In this document: piece after piece, positions 16,861 to 26,595 of the stretch | Position numbering within the stretch: the stretch's first letter is position 1 | Layout: every line of letters begins with the position of its first letter | Assembly: GCA_904830895.1 (NCBI GenBank) | Contig: LR882958.1 | Span: forward strand, 4,297,501-4,361,500 | DNA length: 64,000 bases | Direction: 5' to 3' | Origin: Planktothrix rubescens CCAP 1459/22 | GTDB lineage: Bacteria > Cyanobacteriota > Cyanobacteriia > Cyanobacteriales > Microcoleaceae | The notes under the pieces: generated by a model | Seen by the model: only the letters and a program-made list of their open reading frames with translations | Told to the model about the DNA's origin: nothing | Databases searched by the model: none | Translations under genes and position numbers: made by a program

Positions 16861-19800
16861 CTAATCGAGAAGTTTTGGCAAGGTAAAATAGAAGCTACTG
16901 CCCTCTCCGACAATGCTTTCCACCCAGAGTTTGCCGCCGTGTTGTTGGACGATGCTTTTAGAGATGGCTAAACCCAAACCCGTCCCTCCTTTTTGGCGGG
17001 AATCTGAGGCATCGACCTGCTGAAATCGTCCAAAGATAGTTTCTAACTGATCGGCCGGAATACCCCGTCCTTGGTCTTTGACTTCAAATAAAATCTGGTC
17101 AGCCTGGTCTTGGATACTCAGGGTAACTGTAGTTTCCGGGGGTGAAAATTTAATTGCATTACTAACTAGATTAACTAGAGTTTGAATAATCCGATCATGA
17201 TCTACAAAAACTTGAACAGAAGTTGGTTCAACCAATAGCAATATCTGACTTTCTTCGGCCAAAGATTGCACGGTTTCAACAGACTGTTCCATTAGTGTTA
17301 CCAGATCACACCATTGCTTGACTAAATTAACTTTCTGTGAATCTAGGCGCTCTAAATCGAGAATGTCATTAACTAAACGCACTAAGCGTTCGGTATCGTG
17401 AACAGCAATGTCTAACATCTTTTGAGCCGATTCCGGTTGGTTTTTGAAGACCCCCGCAGCAAGTAATCCTAGAGAGCCGCGAATTGAGGTCATCGGTGTT
17501 CGCAGTTCGTGACTGACAATGGAGATAAACTCACTTTTCATTGTTTCAATCGCTCGACGTTCAGTGATATCCTCCACTGTTCCGACGTGACCGATTAATT
17601 GGCTGATAGTCTTAGATAGGGGAGATATTCTCATCTGAGCAAAACGAAGGGTTCTGTCTTGATGGAGATAGCGAACCTCCGCCGAGAATTCCCGTTGCGA
17701 GGATAGGGTTTGTGACCATTGCTCAATTAACCCCTCTCGATCTTCTGGGTGAACGAACTCTAACCAACCCTCTCCCAAGGCTTGGTCAAAGGTGTAGCCA
17801 CAGATAGCCTGACATCTGGGATTGGTATAAGTACAGCGTCCCTGGGCATCCATGCGGAAGATACCGATGGGAGAGTTCTCACTTAAAGAGCGAAATTCGG
17901 CTTCACTTTGTTGTAAGGCAGTTTGAGAGCTTAAGAGTGCGTGAGTTCGTTGTTGAACTCGAATTTCTAACTCCTGATTCAGTTGCTGTAAATTGGCTTC
18001 AGCTTGTTTGCGTTCTGTAATATCTCGCTGCACTGCTACCCAATTGGTATAGCAGCCTTTTTCATCGGCAACGGGTACAATACTGAGTTCTACCCAGAAA
18101 GGGGAGCCATCTTTACGATAATTGATCAGGTCAACTTGCAGGGGTTGCCAGTTTTGCAGGGCTGTGTGAAGTCGAGCTAAAACTGTCTTGTCTGTTTTTT
18201 CGCCTTGTAAAATTCGTGGGGTTTTACCTAAAACTTCTTCTAGGGTGTAGCCCGTCATGCGGGTAAAAGCAGGATTGACGTAAATAATCCGAGGGCTAAT
18301 CAGATCGATTTCGGTAATTACGATGGAATCATTAGTGGAGATGACAACGGATTCTAACAGGCGGAGTTGGGCTTCTCTGGCTTTGCGATCGCTAATTTCT
18401 ACCACAGTCCCCAGCATCCGCACCGGATTACCATCGCTGTCATAGAAAAATTTGCCCTTGGCCTCAATCCAATGGATACTACCATCAGGCCAAACTACTC
18501 GGAATTGATGCTGATAATCCTGTCTTTCCAGGCGTGCTTGCTCTACGGCTAAAAGAATTGCTGCTCGGTCTTCTGGATAAATACAAGATTCAAACGTTTC
18601 AAAAGTGCCATCAAAGCTTCCAGGTTCCAACCCAAATATTTTTTCATGATCGCTTGACCAAATCATCTGATTCGTCAGCAAATCAAAATCCCAAATTCCC
18701 ATTTTTACTGCTGACAAAGCTAAGGTTAATTGTTGATTAACTTTGGCAAGTTCATCGGCTTTGCGTAACACAATTCCGACAATCGCACTTCTGAGTTCTA
18801 AAGCTATGTCAATTTCACATTGCTGCCAAGGTAAGGACTTAAATCTAACTGTTTCTTGCCACAAATCAAAGGATTTACGCGGGGTTAGACGCTGATTTCC
18901 ATTCTGTTCAACTTCAACGGGCTTATTCGGATTACCTGCCCAGTTTACCGTTTGAATAACTTCAGGACGAAACCACAAAACATAATGCTTTTGTATATTA
19001 TCTATAGGTAGCACCAGCACCCCACTACCAACTTGTTTAAATTTCTCAGCGACTGGATATAGTTTGGGTAAAGAATCTGTATAAAAAATATCTTGCTTAA
19101 TTGTTTTTGTGAACCAATTTATTAATTCTTGAATATCAGCTAATTCAGGAGTTTGACCAATCAGGGTTAAATTTTCATCAGTAAAAATGGCTGCTCCTTG
19201 AGCACCTACTAAGTCTAATAAGTTAGTTTTCTCCTTGAGTAAACCGTCTAAAAAACTATCTTCTTGGGAAATCGCTTCGACAAACTTAGACTGAATTGAG
19301 TTTAATTTTATTCGATAATCTAAGGTTTCATTGTCTTCTTTATAAGTCAGTTTTAAAGCCATGACTTTTCCTAAAAGTTCGCAAGCAGTACGGATTTCGT
19401 AGGGAATATATTTCGGTGACTGATGATGACAAGCAATTAATCCCCAGAGTTGTTGATTCCGAATTAACGAAATTGTCATTGTAGCTCCAACGCCCATATC
19501 CATAGTTTTGAGATACTCAATATGTATGGGAGAAACACTTCTTAAAACACTAAAACTGAGATCAATGGGCTGGTTTGTAACTGGATTATTAACAGGAATT
19601 AGTTCTACGGGTTGGTAATTTATATCAGGAATTAACCTAAGTAAATTTAGCTTATATAATTCCCTTGCTTGCAGGGGAATGTCTGAAGCTGGATAGTGTA
19701 AACCCAGATAAGGAACCAATTCTTCTAATTTATCTTCAGCGATGACCATCCCCGATTCTTCTGCGTCAAATTGATAGATCATCACTCGGTCAAATCCTGT

Positions 19801-20298
19801 CAGTTTCCGCACTTCTTTGACAATTACTTGACATAGTTCATTCAAAGTGAAGGTTTTTTGAATTTTGGCAATCGGTGTTTGAACTAAATGATATAGACTC
19901 CAAAAATCACTAAATTCTTTTGAGGTAACTGGTTCTAATTCCATAATTAGCAATCCATTAGAACGATGAAAAATACCATCAAAGAAAAGTTTTCCTTTTG
20001 GAGTATTAATAGATAATTTGAGCGGATTAATTGTTCCCAGTTCTTCAGCTAATTTTTTCTGAATTTCCTCAATTAGTCGTGGTTTGAGAATTTTCTTTAA
20101 TTTCTTTCCTAAGATTTCTTGCGGGTGAATACCGAGAATCTGAAAAATATTATTGCTAACTTGTAATATTTCTAGCTGAGGTTCTTGCAAAACAAAAAGA
20201 ATTCCGTGACTCTGAATCAATCCGGGGATGTGAATTGGTTCTCGATCACAGTTAGTTAAATCTACTGTTTGTGGGAATGGAGGATTTGTTTGATTCAT
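16861..20298 (-). CDS. Bacteriophytochrome-type sensor histidine kinase with extra PAS domains
   Basis: The 1145 residues read: an N-terminal PAS with Cys17 in TNCDREPIHIPG, the position where bacteriophytochromes bind biliverdin; a GAF domain with PASDIPLQAR (203-212); a PHY-like region (about 330-510) with weaker similarity; three PAS/PAC segments (about 525-640, 645-770, 800-930); HisKA with SHELRTPMTS; and HATPase_c with NLVSNAIKF, DQGRGIP and GGTGLGLAIS. At the site where plant and Cph1-type phytochromes attach their bilin by Cys, this protein has Ile258 followed by the conserved His259 (SPIHIEYL). It is thus of the biliverdin (CphB-like) class. It should sense red/far-red light and phosphorylate the adjacent receiver. 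Confidence 0.92.
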   Translation of the reverse strand: MNQTNPPFPQTVDLTNCDREPIHIPGLIQSHGILFVLQEPQLEILQVSNNIFQILGIHPQEILGKKLKKILKPRLIEEIQKKLAEELGTINPLKLSINTPKGKLFFDGIFHRSNGLLIMELEPVTSKEFSDFWSLYHLVQTPIAKIQKTFTLNELCQVIVKEVRKLTGFDRVMIYQFDAEESGMVIAEDKLEELVPYLGLHYPASDIPLQARELYKLNLLRLIPDINYQPVELIPVNNPVTNQPIDLSFSVLRSVSPIHIEYLKTMDMGVGATMTISLIRNQQLWGLIACHHQSPKYIPYEIRTACELLGKVMALKLTYKEDNETLDYRIKLNSIQSKFVEAISQEDSFLDGLLKEKTNLLDLVGAQGAAIFTDENLTLIGQTPELADIQELINWFTKTIKQDIFYTDSLPKLYPVAEKFKQVGSGVLVLPIDNIQKHYVLWFRPEVIQTVNWAGNPNKPVEVEQNGNQRLTPRKSFDLWQETVRFKSLPWQQCEIDIALELRSAIVGIVLRKADELAKVNQQLTLALSAVKMGIWDFDLLTNQMIWSSDHEKIFGLEPGSFDGTFETFESCIYPEDRAAILLAVEQARLERQDYQHQFRVVWPDGSIHWIEAKGKFFYDSDGNPVRMLGTVVEISDRKAREAQLRLLESVVISTNDSIVITEIDLISPRIIYVNPAFTRMTGYTLEEVLGKTPRILQGEKTDKTVLARLHTALQNWQPLQVDLINYRKDGSPFWVELSIVPVADEKGCYTNWVAVQRDITERKQAEANLQQLNQELEIRVQQRTHALLSSQTALQQSEAEFRSLSENSPIGIFRMDAQGRCTYTNPRCQAICGYTFDQALGEGWLEFVHPEDREGLIEQWSQTLSSQREFSAEVRYLHQDRTLRFAQMRISPLSKTISQLIGHVGTVEDITERRAIETMKSEFISIVSHELRTPMTSIRGSLGLLAAGVFKNQPESAQKMLDIAVHDTERLVRLVNDILDLERLDSQKVNLVKQWCDLVTLMEQSVETVQSLAEESQILLLVEPTSVQVFVDHDRIIQTLVNLVSNAIKFSPPETTVTLSIQDQADQILFEVKDQGRGIPADQLETIFGRFQQVDASDSRQKGGTGLGLAISKSIVQQHGGKLWVESIVGEGSSFYFTLPKLLD

Positions 20299-20436
20299 GT
20301 TCGGATTCTGGCTTAGGAAATTAGCGATCGCAACTTGCTGAAGTGCTACTTATACTATCGGTAGATGTTTATAGAATAAATTTTATTCTTCTAATATAAC
20401 AGGTTCTATGGGGAAATTATAACTGTGTAATATTTT

Positions 20437-20528
20437 CAGGACTTACGCAAATTTGGGGATGTAACCCTAAATGTAGGGGTAATTCATGAATTACCCCTAC
20501 ATTTGATAGCGGTGATGCGTAAGTTCTG
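20437..20528. mobile_element. 92-bp MITE-like palindromic element
   Basis: Outer arms CAGGACTTACGCA (20437-20449) and TGCGTAAGTTCTG (20516-20528) match with one mismatch. Inside lies a perfect 36-base palindrome (20469-20504) centred on AATTCATGAATT with arms AAATGTAGGGGT. The structure is typical of a non-autonomous transposable element; no reading frame is present. Confidence 0.75.
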
Positions 20529-20561
20529 ATTTTATTTGTTAAGTGGTTACTGGAGAGAATT

Positions 20562-20908
20562 GTGAACAAGACTTTATTAATTGCTGGAACTGATACTAAT
20601 GTTGGTAAAACCCTATTGAAAACGGCGTTAATTTCCTATTGGTAAACCTATTATTCTTCTCGAAATTTAGGGGGTTTTAAACCGATGTAAACGGGAATTG
20701 GAGAAGGGAAAAATAGTCGATTTAAAGTTAGTTTAGTCGCAGTTATGTCAGTTACAACGGAGTCGGGATTTTGTATTAATAGAAGGGTTCGGTGTGCGTT
20801 AGGTGCGATCGCCCAGGCGGTGGCTAATGTGGCTTTAGCTCGACAAAGGGGGGGTATTTTTGAAAGGTTAGAACACGGAATTATTTGATCGAGAGGGTCA
20901 GCAACTAT
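20562..20908 (+). pseudogene. bioD: Decayed dethiobiotin synthetase gene (bioD)
   Basis: The GTG at 20562 opens a sequence that reads TLLIAGTDTNVGKTLLKTAL, the nucleotide-binding loop of BioD, then ISYW, an in-frame stop, SSRNLGGFKPM, another stop, and TGIGEG, matching the family order. After a frame change the segment QLQRSRDFVLIEGFGV recalls the BioD switch motif (V-L-I-E-G-x-G-G), followed by further stops. Much of the middle is missing. BioD closes the ureido ring of biotin; if no other copy exists the cell would need external dethiobiotin or biotin. A MITE lies directly upstream and pnp downstream. Confidence 0.75.
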
Positions 20909-21172
20909 AATAAAAAATTGAACTTAGGTTTCTAAAACACAAAGATCAGTCAAAATCAACCTCAATCGGTGAGGTCGGATGAGATTGAAGATCAGAAACC
21001 TCAGTCCAACTTTAAAATTCCCTCTGTTGCTAGTGAAATCGCGACTAGAAAACTGTTAACTGTTCATGACCAAGGGTTGATTGCGAGGGTTTACTACTCC
21101 CTACCCGTGCTCATCACCGTGTTACGATGGCGACAGAGAGAGAATAGTGGAAGAAGAAGGAAGATAAAATAC

Positions 21173-23323
21173 ATGGAAGAGATCATTAAGTCGATATCCT
21201 TTGATGGAAGGGATATTCGACTCAAAATAGGTTTACTTGCGCCACAGGCAGGTGGAGCCGTATTAATCGAGTCTGGAGATACATCAGTTCTAGTGACTGC
21301 GACTCGCGCCGAAGGTAGACCCGGATTGGACTTTCTGCCCTTGTTGGTGGACTATGAGGAGCGACTGTACGCGGGGGGAAGAATTCCAGGGGGATTCTTA
21401 CGCCGGGAAGGTCGTCCACCCGATCGCGTTACCTTAACCAGTCGTTTGATTGACCGTCCCTTACGTCCTCTGATTCCCCATTGGTTGCGGGATGATATTC
21501 AGGTTGTGGCCACAACCCTGTCGATGGATGAACAAGTACCCCCGGATGTTTTAGCGGTGACGGGTGCTTCTGTAGCGGTGATCTTGGCAAGAATTCCCTT
21601 TTTTGGCCCGATGGCTGCGGTACGAGTTGGGTTAGTCGGAGATGACTTTATTATCAATCCGACTTACCGGGAAGTCAAAAATGGGGATTTGGATTTAGTC
21701 GTGGCGGGTTCCCCTGATGGCGTGGTGATGGTGGAAGCGGGTGCGAACCAACTACCGGAACAGGATATTATCGAAGCGATCGACTTTGGTTATGAAGCGG
21801 TTTGTGATTTAATCAAGGCCCAAGAGGAATTAATGCGGGACTTGGGAATTGAAATTAAACCACAGGAGCCACCAGAGGGAAATCTAGGGTTAATCCAGTT
21901 TGTCCGCGATCGCGTCACTCTCCCGGTTAAACAGGTTCTCAAACAACATGATCTGGATAAAACCGCCCGGGATGCCAACCTAGATAAAATCAAGGCAAGT
22001 GAGGTGATTGCTCCGATTGAAGCTCTAGCCACAGATGATCCACTCCGGGTGGCGGTGGCTGAGGATTCTAAGTTGGTGAGTCAGATTTTCAAGGACATCA
22101 CCAAAACCTTGATGCGTCAGCAAATTGTTGAAGATAGCGTGCGGGTGGATGGTCGTAGCTTGGATCAGGTGCGTCCGGTATCTTGTAAGGTCAGTTGTTT
22201 ACCAAAACGGGTACATGGTAGCGGTTTGTTTAATCGCGGTTTAACTCAAGTGTTGTCAATTGCCACTTTAGGGACGCCCGGAGATGCTCAGGATTTGGAT
22301 GACTTGCATCCCCAGGAAGAAAAACGCTATATGCACCACTACAATTTTCCCCCTTATTCGGTTGGGGAAACTAAACCCATGCGATCGCCTGGACGTCGGG
22401 AAATTGGTCATGGAGCTTTAGCGGAACGGGCCTTAGTTCCGGTATTACCTTCTAAGGATCAGTTCCCCTATGTGATTCGGGTGGTTTCAGAGGTCTTATC
22501 TTCTAACGGTTCAACTTCTATGGGTTCGGTCTGTGGATCGACTCTGGCGTTGATGGATGCCGGGGTGCCGATTTCTAAACCCGTGAGTGGGGCGGCGATG
22601 GGATTAATTAAAGAAGGGGAAGAAGTTCGGATTCTCACTGATATCCAAGGAATCGAGGACTTTTTAGGAGATATGGATTTCAAGGTGGCGGGGACAGATA
22701 CCGGAGTCACTGCCCTACAAATGGATATGAAAATCACCGGGTTGCCGATGAAGACGGTGGCGGATGCCATTCATCAAGCTAAACCAGCCCGACTGCATAT
22801 CCTAGAAAAAATGTTGGAGGTAATTGGCAAACCTCGTTCGGATTTGTCTCCCTACGCTCCTCGGTTATTAACCTTAAAAATCGATCCCGATTTGATTGGT
22901 TTGGTGATTGGGCCTGGAGGGAAAACCATTAAGGGGATTACCGAAGAAACCGGAGTCAAAATTGATATTGATGATGATGGTACGGTGACAATTGCTTCCA
23001 CCGATAGCGAAAATGCGGCTCGCGCCTATCAAATCATTCAAGGCATGACTCGCAAACTGAATACCGGGGATGTGTATGTGGGCCGAATTACTCGGATTAT
23101 CCCGATTGGGGCATTTGTGGAATTACTTCCTGGTAAGGAAGGGATGATTCATATTTCCCAGTTAGCAGATTATCGGGTTCCTCGGGTTGAGGATGAAGTC
23201 TCCGTCGGGGATGAAGTGATTGTCAAAGTTCGGGAAATTGACAGCAAAGGTCGGATTAATCTTACCCGTCTGAATATTCACCCCGATGAAGCTGCGGCTG
23301 CACGGGCGGCAGGGGCGAAATAG
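21173..23323 (+). CDS. pnp: Polyribonucleotide nucleotidyltransferase (PNPase)
   Basis: I start at ATG 21173 ([20 protein letters not shown]), which gives 717 residues; the frame is open for 68 codons upstream but those are not conserved. Two RNase PH domains are present (first from about residue 10, second from about 320 with [14 protein letters not shown] and [13 protein letters not shown]), then a KH domain ([16 protein letters not shown] near 560) and an S1 domain ([19 protein letters not shown] near 625). The enzyme degrades and can polymerise RNA with phosphate. In cyanobacteria it also supplies heteropolymeric 3' tails. Gene is complete. Confidence 0.96.
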   Translation: MEEIIKSISFDGRDIRLKIGLLAPQAGGAVLIESGDTSVLVTATRAEGRPGLDFLPLLVDYEERLYAGGRIPGGFLRREGRPPDRVTLTSRLIDRPLRPLIPHWLRDDIQVVATTLSMDEQVPPDVLAVTGASVAVILARIPFFGPMAAVRVGLVGDDFIINPTYREVKNGDLDLVVAGSPDGVVMVEAGANQLPEQDIIEAIDFGYEAVCDLIKAQEELMRDLGIEIKPQEPPEGNLGLIQFVRDRVTLPVKQVLKQHDLDKTARDANLDKIKASEVIAPIEALATDDPLRVAVAEDSKLVSQIFKDITKTLMRQQIVEDSVRVDGRSLDQVRPVSCKVSCLPKRVHGSGLFNRGLTQVLSIATLGTPGDAQDLDDLHPQEEKRYMHHYNFPPYSVGETKPMRSPGRREIGHGALAERALVPVLPSKDQFPYVIRVVSEVLSSNGSTSMGSVCGSTLALMDAGVPISKPVSGAAMGLIKEGEEVRILTDIQGIEDFLGDMDFKVAGTDTGVTALQMDMKITGLPMKTVADAIHQAKPARLHILEKMLEVIGKPRSDLSPYAPRLLTLKIDPDLIGLVIGPGGKTIKGITEETGVKIDIDDDGTVTIASTDSENAARAYQIIQGMTRKLNTGDVYVGRITRIIPIGAFVELLPGKEGMIHISQLADYRVPRVEDEVSVGDEVIVKVREIDSKGRINLTRLNIHPDEAAAARAAGAK

Positions 23324-23469
23324 GTTAGGGGGAATGGGTAATGGATCTGTGTTTTTATCCTAGACTAGATCCCCCTAAATTCCCCTGAAAAAGCAGCATA
23401 TTTTACAAAATTGGGGATTCGATTTGACTCTCCAATTAATTCCTCAAATTGAACCTGATGTACAAGAAA

Positions 23470-23540
23470 TTGACACTCCCACCCCTACGCTACGCTAAAG
23501 GGGTGGGATTCTCGTATCTAGCCCAATCAAATAAAGACAG
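23470..23540 (-). mobile_element. Solo right end of the IS1341/IS605-type tnpB element
   Basis: These 71 bases are identical to 36608-36678, the right end of the intact tnpB element including its last 51 coding bases. Identity begins exactly at TTGACA on the plus strand and both copies diverge at the base before it, so this is the element boundary. It holds the 10-bp stem TCCCACCCCT/AGGGGTGGGA (23477-23486/23499-23508). No further tnpB sequence is seen next to it. The rest of the 344-base gap between pnp and Uma2 holds no gene. Confidence 0.85.
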
Positions 23541-23667
23541 GTAATTATATTGATTTTTTTGATTATTAACAATAGAATCATGAACACGGATGGAAAAACG
23601 TGCTAAATAATCTTTGCTTAATTGTCCAATCGCTCTTGCTATTACTGAATTAGTTATTATTGAAATT

Positions 23668-24252
23668 ATGATTCAAATTGAAGATAAACCCCAAATTCAA
23701 TCTCTCTCCCTAGAGGAATTTTTAACCCAACCGGAAACCAAACCCGCCCAAGAATATATTAACGGAGTTGTTTATCAAAAACCCATGCCTAAAGGAAAAC
23801 ATAGTCGCCTTCAAAAATGTCTGATTGATTCTATTAGCCAAGTCGCTGAAACTCAACAGTTAGCCTGTGCTTTCCCTGAATTACGCTGTAGTTTTGGCGG
23901 GCGTTCTATTATTCCTGATATTGTTGTATTAGAATGGCAAAATATCCCCCTAGATGCACAAGGGGAAATCGCTAATGATGTTAATATTTACCCAGATTGG
24001 AAAATTGAAATCCTATCCCCAGACCAAAATACAACCCGTGTGATTAATAATATTTTATTCTGTTTAAAACATCAAACACAATTAGGTTGGTTAATTGACC
24101 CCCAGGAAAGATTAGTATTAGTATTTAAACCTAAACAACAACCCGAAGTATTTGAAGGAGAACAAATTTTACCAGTTTTAGATATATTAAAAGATTACCA
24201 ATTATCGGTTAATAAATTATTCAGTTGGTTAACTTTTTCAGTCAAGAAGTAA
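23668..24252 (+). CDS. Uma2 family putative endonuclease
   Basis: I use ATG 23668 (MIQIEDKPQIQSLSLEEFL), giving 194 residues; 18 upstream codons are not family-like. The Uma2 fold is a PD-(D/E)xK nuclease-like domain. Visible are the opening ETKPAQEYINGVVYQKPMPK, RSIIPDIVVLE (the metal-binding PD and acidic residue), PDWKIEILSP (second acidic-Lys pair, E-x-x-S-P) and LGWLIDPQERLVLVF. Cyanobacteria have dozens of Uma2 copies; the role is unknown, with a link to mobile or defence DNA suspected. Stand-alone gene. Confidence 0.85.
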   Translation: MIQIEDKPQIQSLSLEEFLTQPETKPAQEYINGVVYQKPMPKGKHSRLQKCLIDSISQVAETQQLACAFPELRCSFGGRSIIPDIVVLEWQNIPLDAQGEIANDVNIYPDWKIEILSPDQNTTRVINNILFCLKHQTQLGWLIDPQERLVLVFKPKQQPEVFEGEQILPVLDILKDYQLSVNKLFSWLTFSVKK

Positions 24253-24312
24253 CCACAAAGGCACAAAGACACTAAGAAATAGATAGGGGGTGATAAAGTT
24301 CCTGGGTTTTGC

Positions 24313-25923
24313 TTATGACCCCGATAGAGAATCTGCGAGGTGTTTTTTTAGGGTGGCGACGGGTAAGGGGCCTTGCAGATGTTCCCAAGGTAAGACTTGA
24401 TCTAAATCCCAATTTTGGTTAACATAATATTCCATAGTCGGTAATTTTCCCCGTAATTCTTTGAAGGCGCGACGATAACTTCCTAGAGATTCTCCATAGT
24501 TTCTAACTAATTCTAATAGATGGGAAAGACGGCGATCGCCCCTAGAAAGTAGCGCTTGAATTACTGACCATTTATAACTTTCTGGTCTAAAATCTATCCC
24601 ATTTGATTTTAACTGTTTTTCTAATAATTTTAGTCTTTTTTCGGCATCGGGATTCACCCCAAACCATTGAAACGGAGTATGGGATTTGGGCACAAAGGTA
24701 CTACAACCCAAGGTTAATCTAAAGCCTGGGGCAGATTTTTTTAAGGCTTTCATTAGGTCTACGGTGGCTTGTACATCCTCTAATTCTTCCCCTGGTATCC
24801 CCACCATCCCATAGATTTTCATACCCTGTAAACCGCCATTTTTAGCGTTAATAATTGCTTGCAGAATTTCCTCGTTTTCTAATTTTTTATTAATAATTTT
24901 TCGCAGGCGATCGCTACCACTTTCAACGGCAATTGTCAAGGTGCGAGTCTCTCTTTTTGCTAAGGTTTTTGCTAGTTTTTCGGTAACGGTATTTGTTCTA
25001 ACTGAAGCAATACTTAACCGCACATCATCATATTTCGGTTGGGTTAAATAGTTCAATAATTGATCAAATTCGGGATGTTGTGTTACCGACGCCCCTAATA
25101 AACCTAAGCGTCTTGTTACTTGTAGTCCCTTTTCAATTGCTGGAATTAATGAGGCTTCTAAACTAGCAGTTCTAAAGGGTAAAGTTAAATAACTGGCTAA
25201 ACAAAAACGGCACATTTCAGGACAACTACGAACCACTTCTACCATATAAATATTCTCCCAAGCGGCTTTTTCTGTTACGACCGTTGAAGCGGATAGAATA
25301 TTGCTTCGATAGGTTTGTTTTTGAACTTGGGAAGGAATACTAGAATCTAGGGGTTTAATCTCTTGAATTTCACCGTCTAAACTGTGATAAGATACTTGAT
25401 ATAAACTGGGAATATAAATTCCAGGGATTTGTGCTAAATGTCTTAATTGAGTTGGGCGAGATTCATGACGCACCTGTTGATAAGCATCTATAAAATTGCC
25501 TAATAAATTTTCCCCATCACCGAGTAAAATAATATCAAAAAAATCGGCAAATGGTTCTGGGTTGGCAGTTAATACCGGGCCACCTCCAAAAATTAAGGGG
25601 TATTTTTCGGTTCTTTGAATTGAACGTAAAGGAATATTTAAGAATTCTAAACGCTCAAAAATATTGACATAATCAAGTTCCCAAGAAAAGGAAAAACCCA
25701 CCAGTTCAGGATGTTGGGGTAAAGGTTCGTGTAAATCGGTAAATAGACGACTGACTTCTACATCTGAACGCATCGCTAAAGTTGCCCAAACCAGTTGATA
25801 ACCTAAACTGGTAATCCCAACGGTATATTCATTTGGAAAGGCAAAAATAATTGGAATAGCATCTAAATTAGAGGGTGTCGGAGTAAAAAGTAAACGTTCA
25901 GCATCAAAGACAGAATCAGTCAT
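24313..25923 (-). CDS. B12-binding-like radical SAM protein
   Basis: A 536-residue protein. The N-terminal half (about 20-190) has the cobalamin-binding-like fold that precedes many radical SAM domains, with IFGGGPVLTANPEPFADFFD and ILLGDGEN. The radical SAM core begins near residue 230 with CPEMCRFCLASYLT, which is the CxxxCxxC cluster motif, and goes on with AVESGSDRLRKIINKKL and GMKIYGMVGIPGEE. It belongs to a widespread cyanobacterial group often annotated as TIGR03960-like, without a proven reaction. Substrate is unknown. STRR heptamers start exactly at its 5' end. Confidence 0.85.
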   Translation of the reverse strand: MTDSVFDAERLLFTPTPSNLDAIPIIFAFPNEYTVGITSLGYQLVWATLAMRSDVEVSRLFTDLHEPLPQHPELVGFSFSWELDYVNIFERLEFLNIPLRSIQRTEKYPLIFGGGPVLTANPEPFADFFDIILLGDGENLLGNFIDAYQQVRHESRPTQLRHLAQIPGIYIPSLYQVSYHSLDGEIQEIKPLDSSIPSQVQKQTYRSNILSASTVVTEKAAWENIYMVEVVRSCPEMCRFCLASYLTLPFRTASLEASLIPAIEKGLQVTRRLGLLGASVTQHPEFDQLLNYLTQPKYDDVRLSIASVRTNTVTEKLAKTLAKRETRTLTIAVESGSDRLRKIINKKLENEEILQAIINAKNGGLQGMKIYGMVGIPGEELEDVQATVDLMKALKKSAPGFRLTLGCSTFVPKSHTPFQWFGVNPDAEKRLKLLEKQLKSNGIDFRPESYKWSVIQALLSRGDRRLSHLLELVRNYGESLGSYRRAFKELRGKLPTMEYYVNQNWDLDQVLPWEHLQGPLPVATLKKHLADSLSGS

Positions 25924-26037
25924 CAGTTATCAGTCATCAGTCATCAGTTAACAGTTAACAGTTTAAGAGTTAACAGTTAACAGTTTAATATTCAACAGTT
26001 GAGTTGTTGGCTATTAACTGTTAACTGATAACTGATT
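25924..26037. repeat. STRR heptamer cluster (TCAGTTA, TCAGTCA, ACAGTTA)
   Basis: About 15 degenerate heptamers fill the gap between the radical SAM gene and psbJ. The ends include the inverted pair TTAACAGTTAACAGT and ACTGTTAACTG, so the cluster can fold. Confidence 0.7.
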
Positions 26038-26048
26038 AGACATCGTTC

Positions 26049-26168
26049 TTAGAAGGAAGAACCTATACCAACATAGGAACCATAGAAAAACAAACCAACT
26101 ACCACTAAAACGCCAGTTCCGGCAACAGTGGCGACTAACCACAAAGGAAGTCTACCTGATTGCAACAC
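26049..26168 (-). CDS. psbJ: Photosystem II reaction centre protein J
   Basis: A 39-residue protein with a GTG start reads [19 protein letters not shown] then [18 protein letters not shown], one membrane helix with the family GLFFYG motif. PsbJ helps electron flow from QA and assembly of PSII near cytochrome b559. It is last in psbEFLJ, 138 bases after psbL on the minus strand. Length matches the family. Confidence 0.93.
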   Translation of the reverse strand: MLQSGRLPLWLVATVAGTGVLVVVGLFFYGSYVGIGSSF

Positions 26169-26306
26169 AGTTATTACCTCGTTAATTCAAAGTTTAATTG
26201 ACAAGGGATTTTAGATTTTGGATATGAGATTTAGGATAAATATTTTGTAAAAAAATACGTTTCCGATTGGCAAGATCCAAAATTGTTAAATCGAGAAAAA
26301 ATCCAG

Positions 26307-26426
26307 TTAGTTAAAGAAATAACTGGAGAACAAAATACCCACAACAAAAACCAACAGCAAACCTAAATAGAGTGAAGTTCTGTTCAACTCCACAGGTTGG
26401 CGATTAGGATTATTACTGCGATCCAT
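26307..26426 (-). CDS. psbL: Photosystem II reaction centre protein L
   Basis: This 39-residue protein begins [20 protein letters not shown] and ends in a membrane helix with ILFSSYFFN, almost identical to PsbL across cyanobacteria. It stabilises the PSII dimer and the QB side. It lies 10 bases downstream of psbF, in the psbEFLJ operon. Confidence 0.96.
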   Translation of the reverse strand: MDRSNNPNRQPVELNRTSLYLGLLLVFVVGILFSSYFFN

Positions 26427-26436
26427 AGTTAGTCTC

Positions 26437-26574
26437 CTATCGTTGAATAAATTGCATAGCCGCGATCGCACCTAAGAAAAAAACCGTAGGTACTGCTAAA
26501 GTATGAATTGCTAACCAACGAACACTAAAAATCGGATAACTTATGGGTTCATTGGAACTGCCACCCGTTGCCAT
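26437..26574 (-). CDS. psbF: Cytochrome b559 beta subunit
   Basis: The 45-residue protein has one membrane helix with the haem-ligand His in [13 protein letters not shown] and the end [14 protein letters not shown]. Together with PsbE it binds the haem of cytochrome b559 in PSII. It starts 21 bases after the psbE stop. A HIP1-type GCGATCGC occurs inside the gene. Confidence 0.96.
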   Translation of the reverse strand: MATGGSSNEPISYPIFSVRWLAIHTLAVPTVFFLGAIAAMQFIQR

Positions 26575-26595
26575 TTTATTAAACTCCTATGTCAA

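Noticed and set aside
20969-21172. N-terminal extension of PNPase from ATG 20969
   Set aside because: The 68 codons have no family similarity and the conserved start [15 protein letters not shown] lies at 21173.
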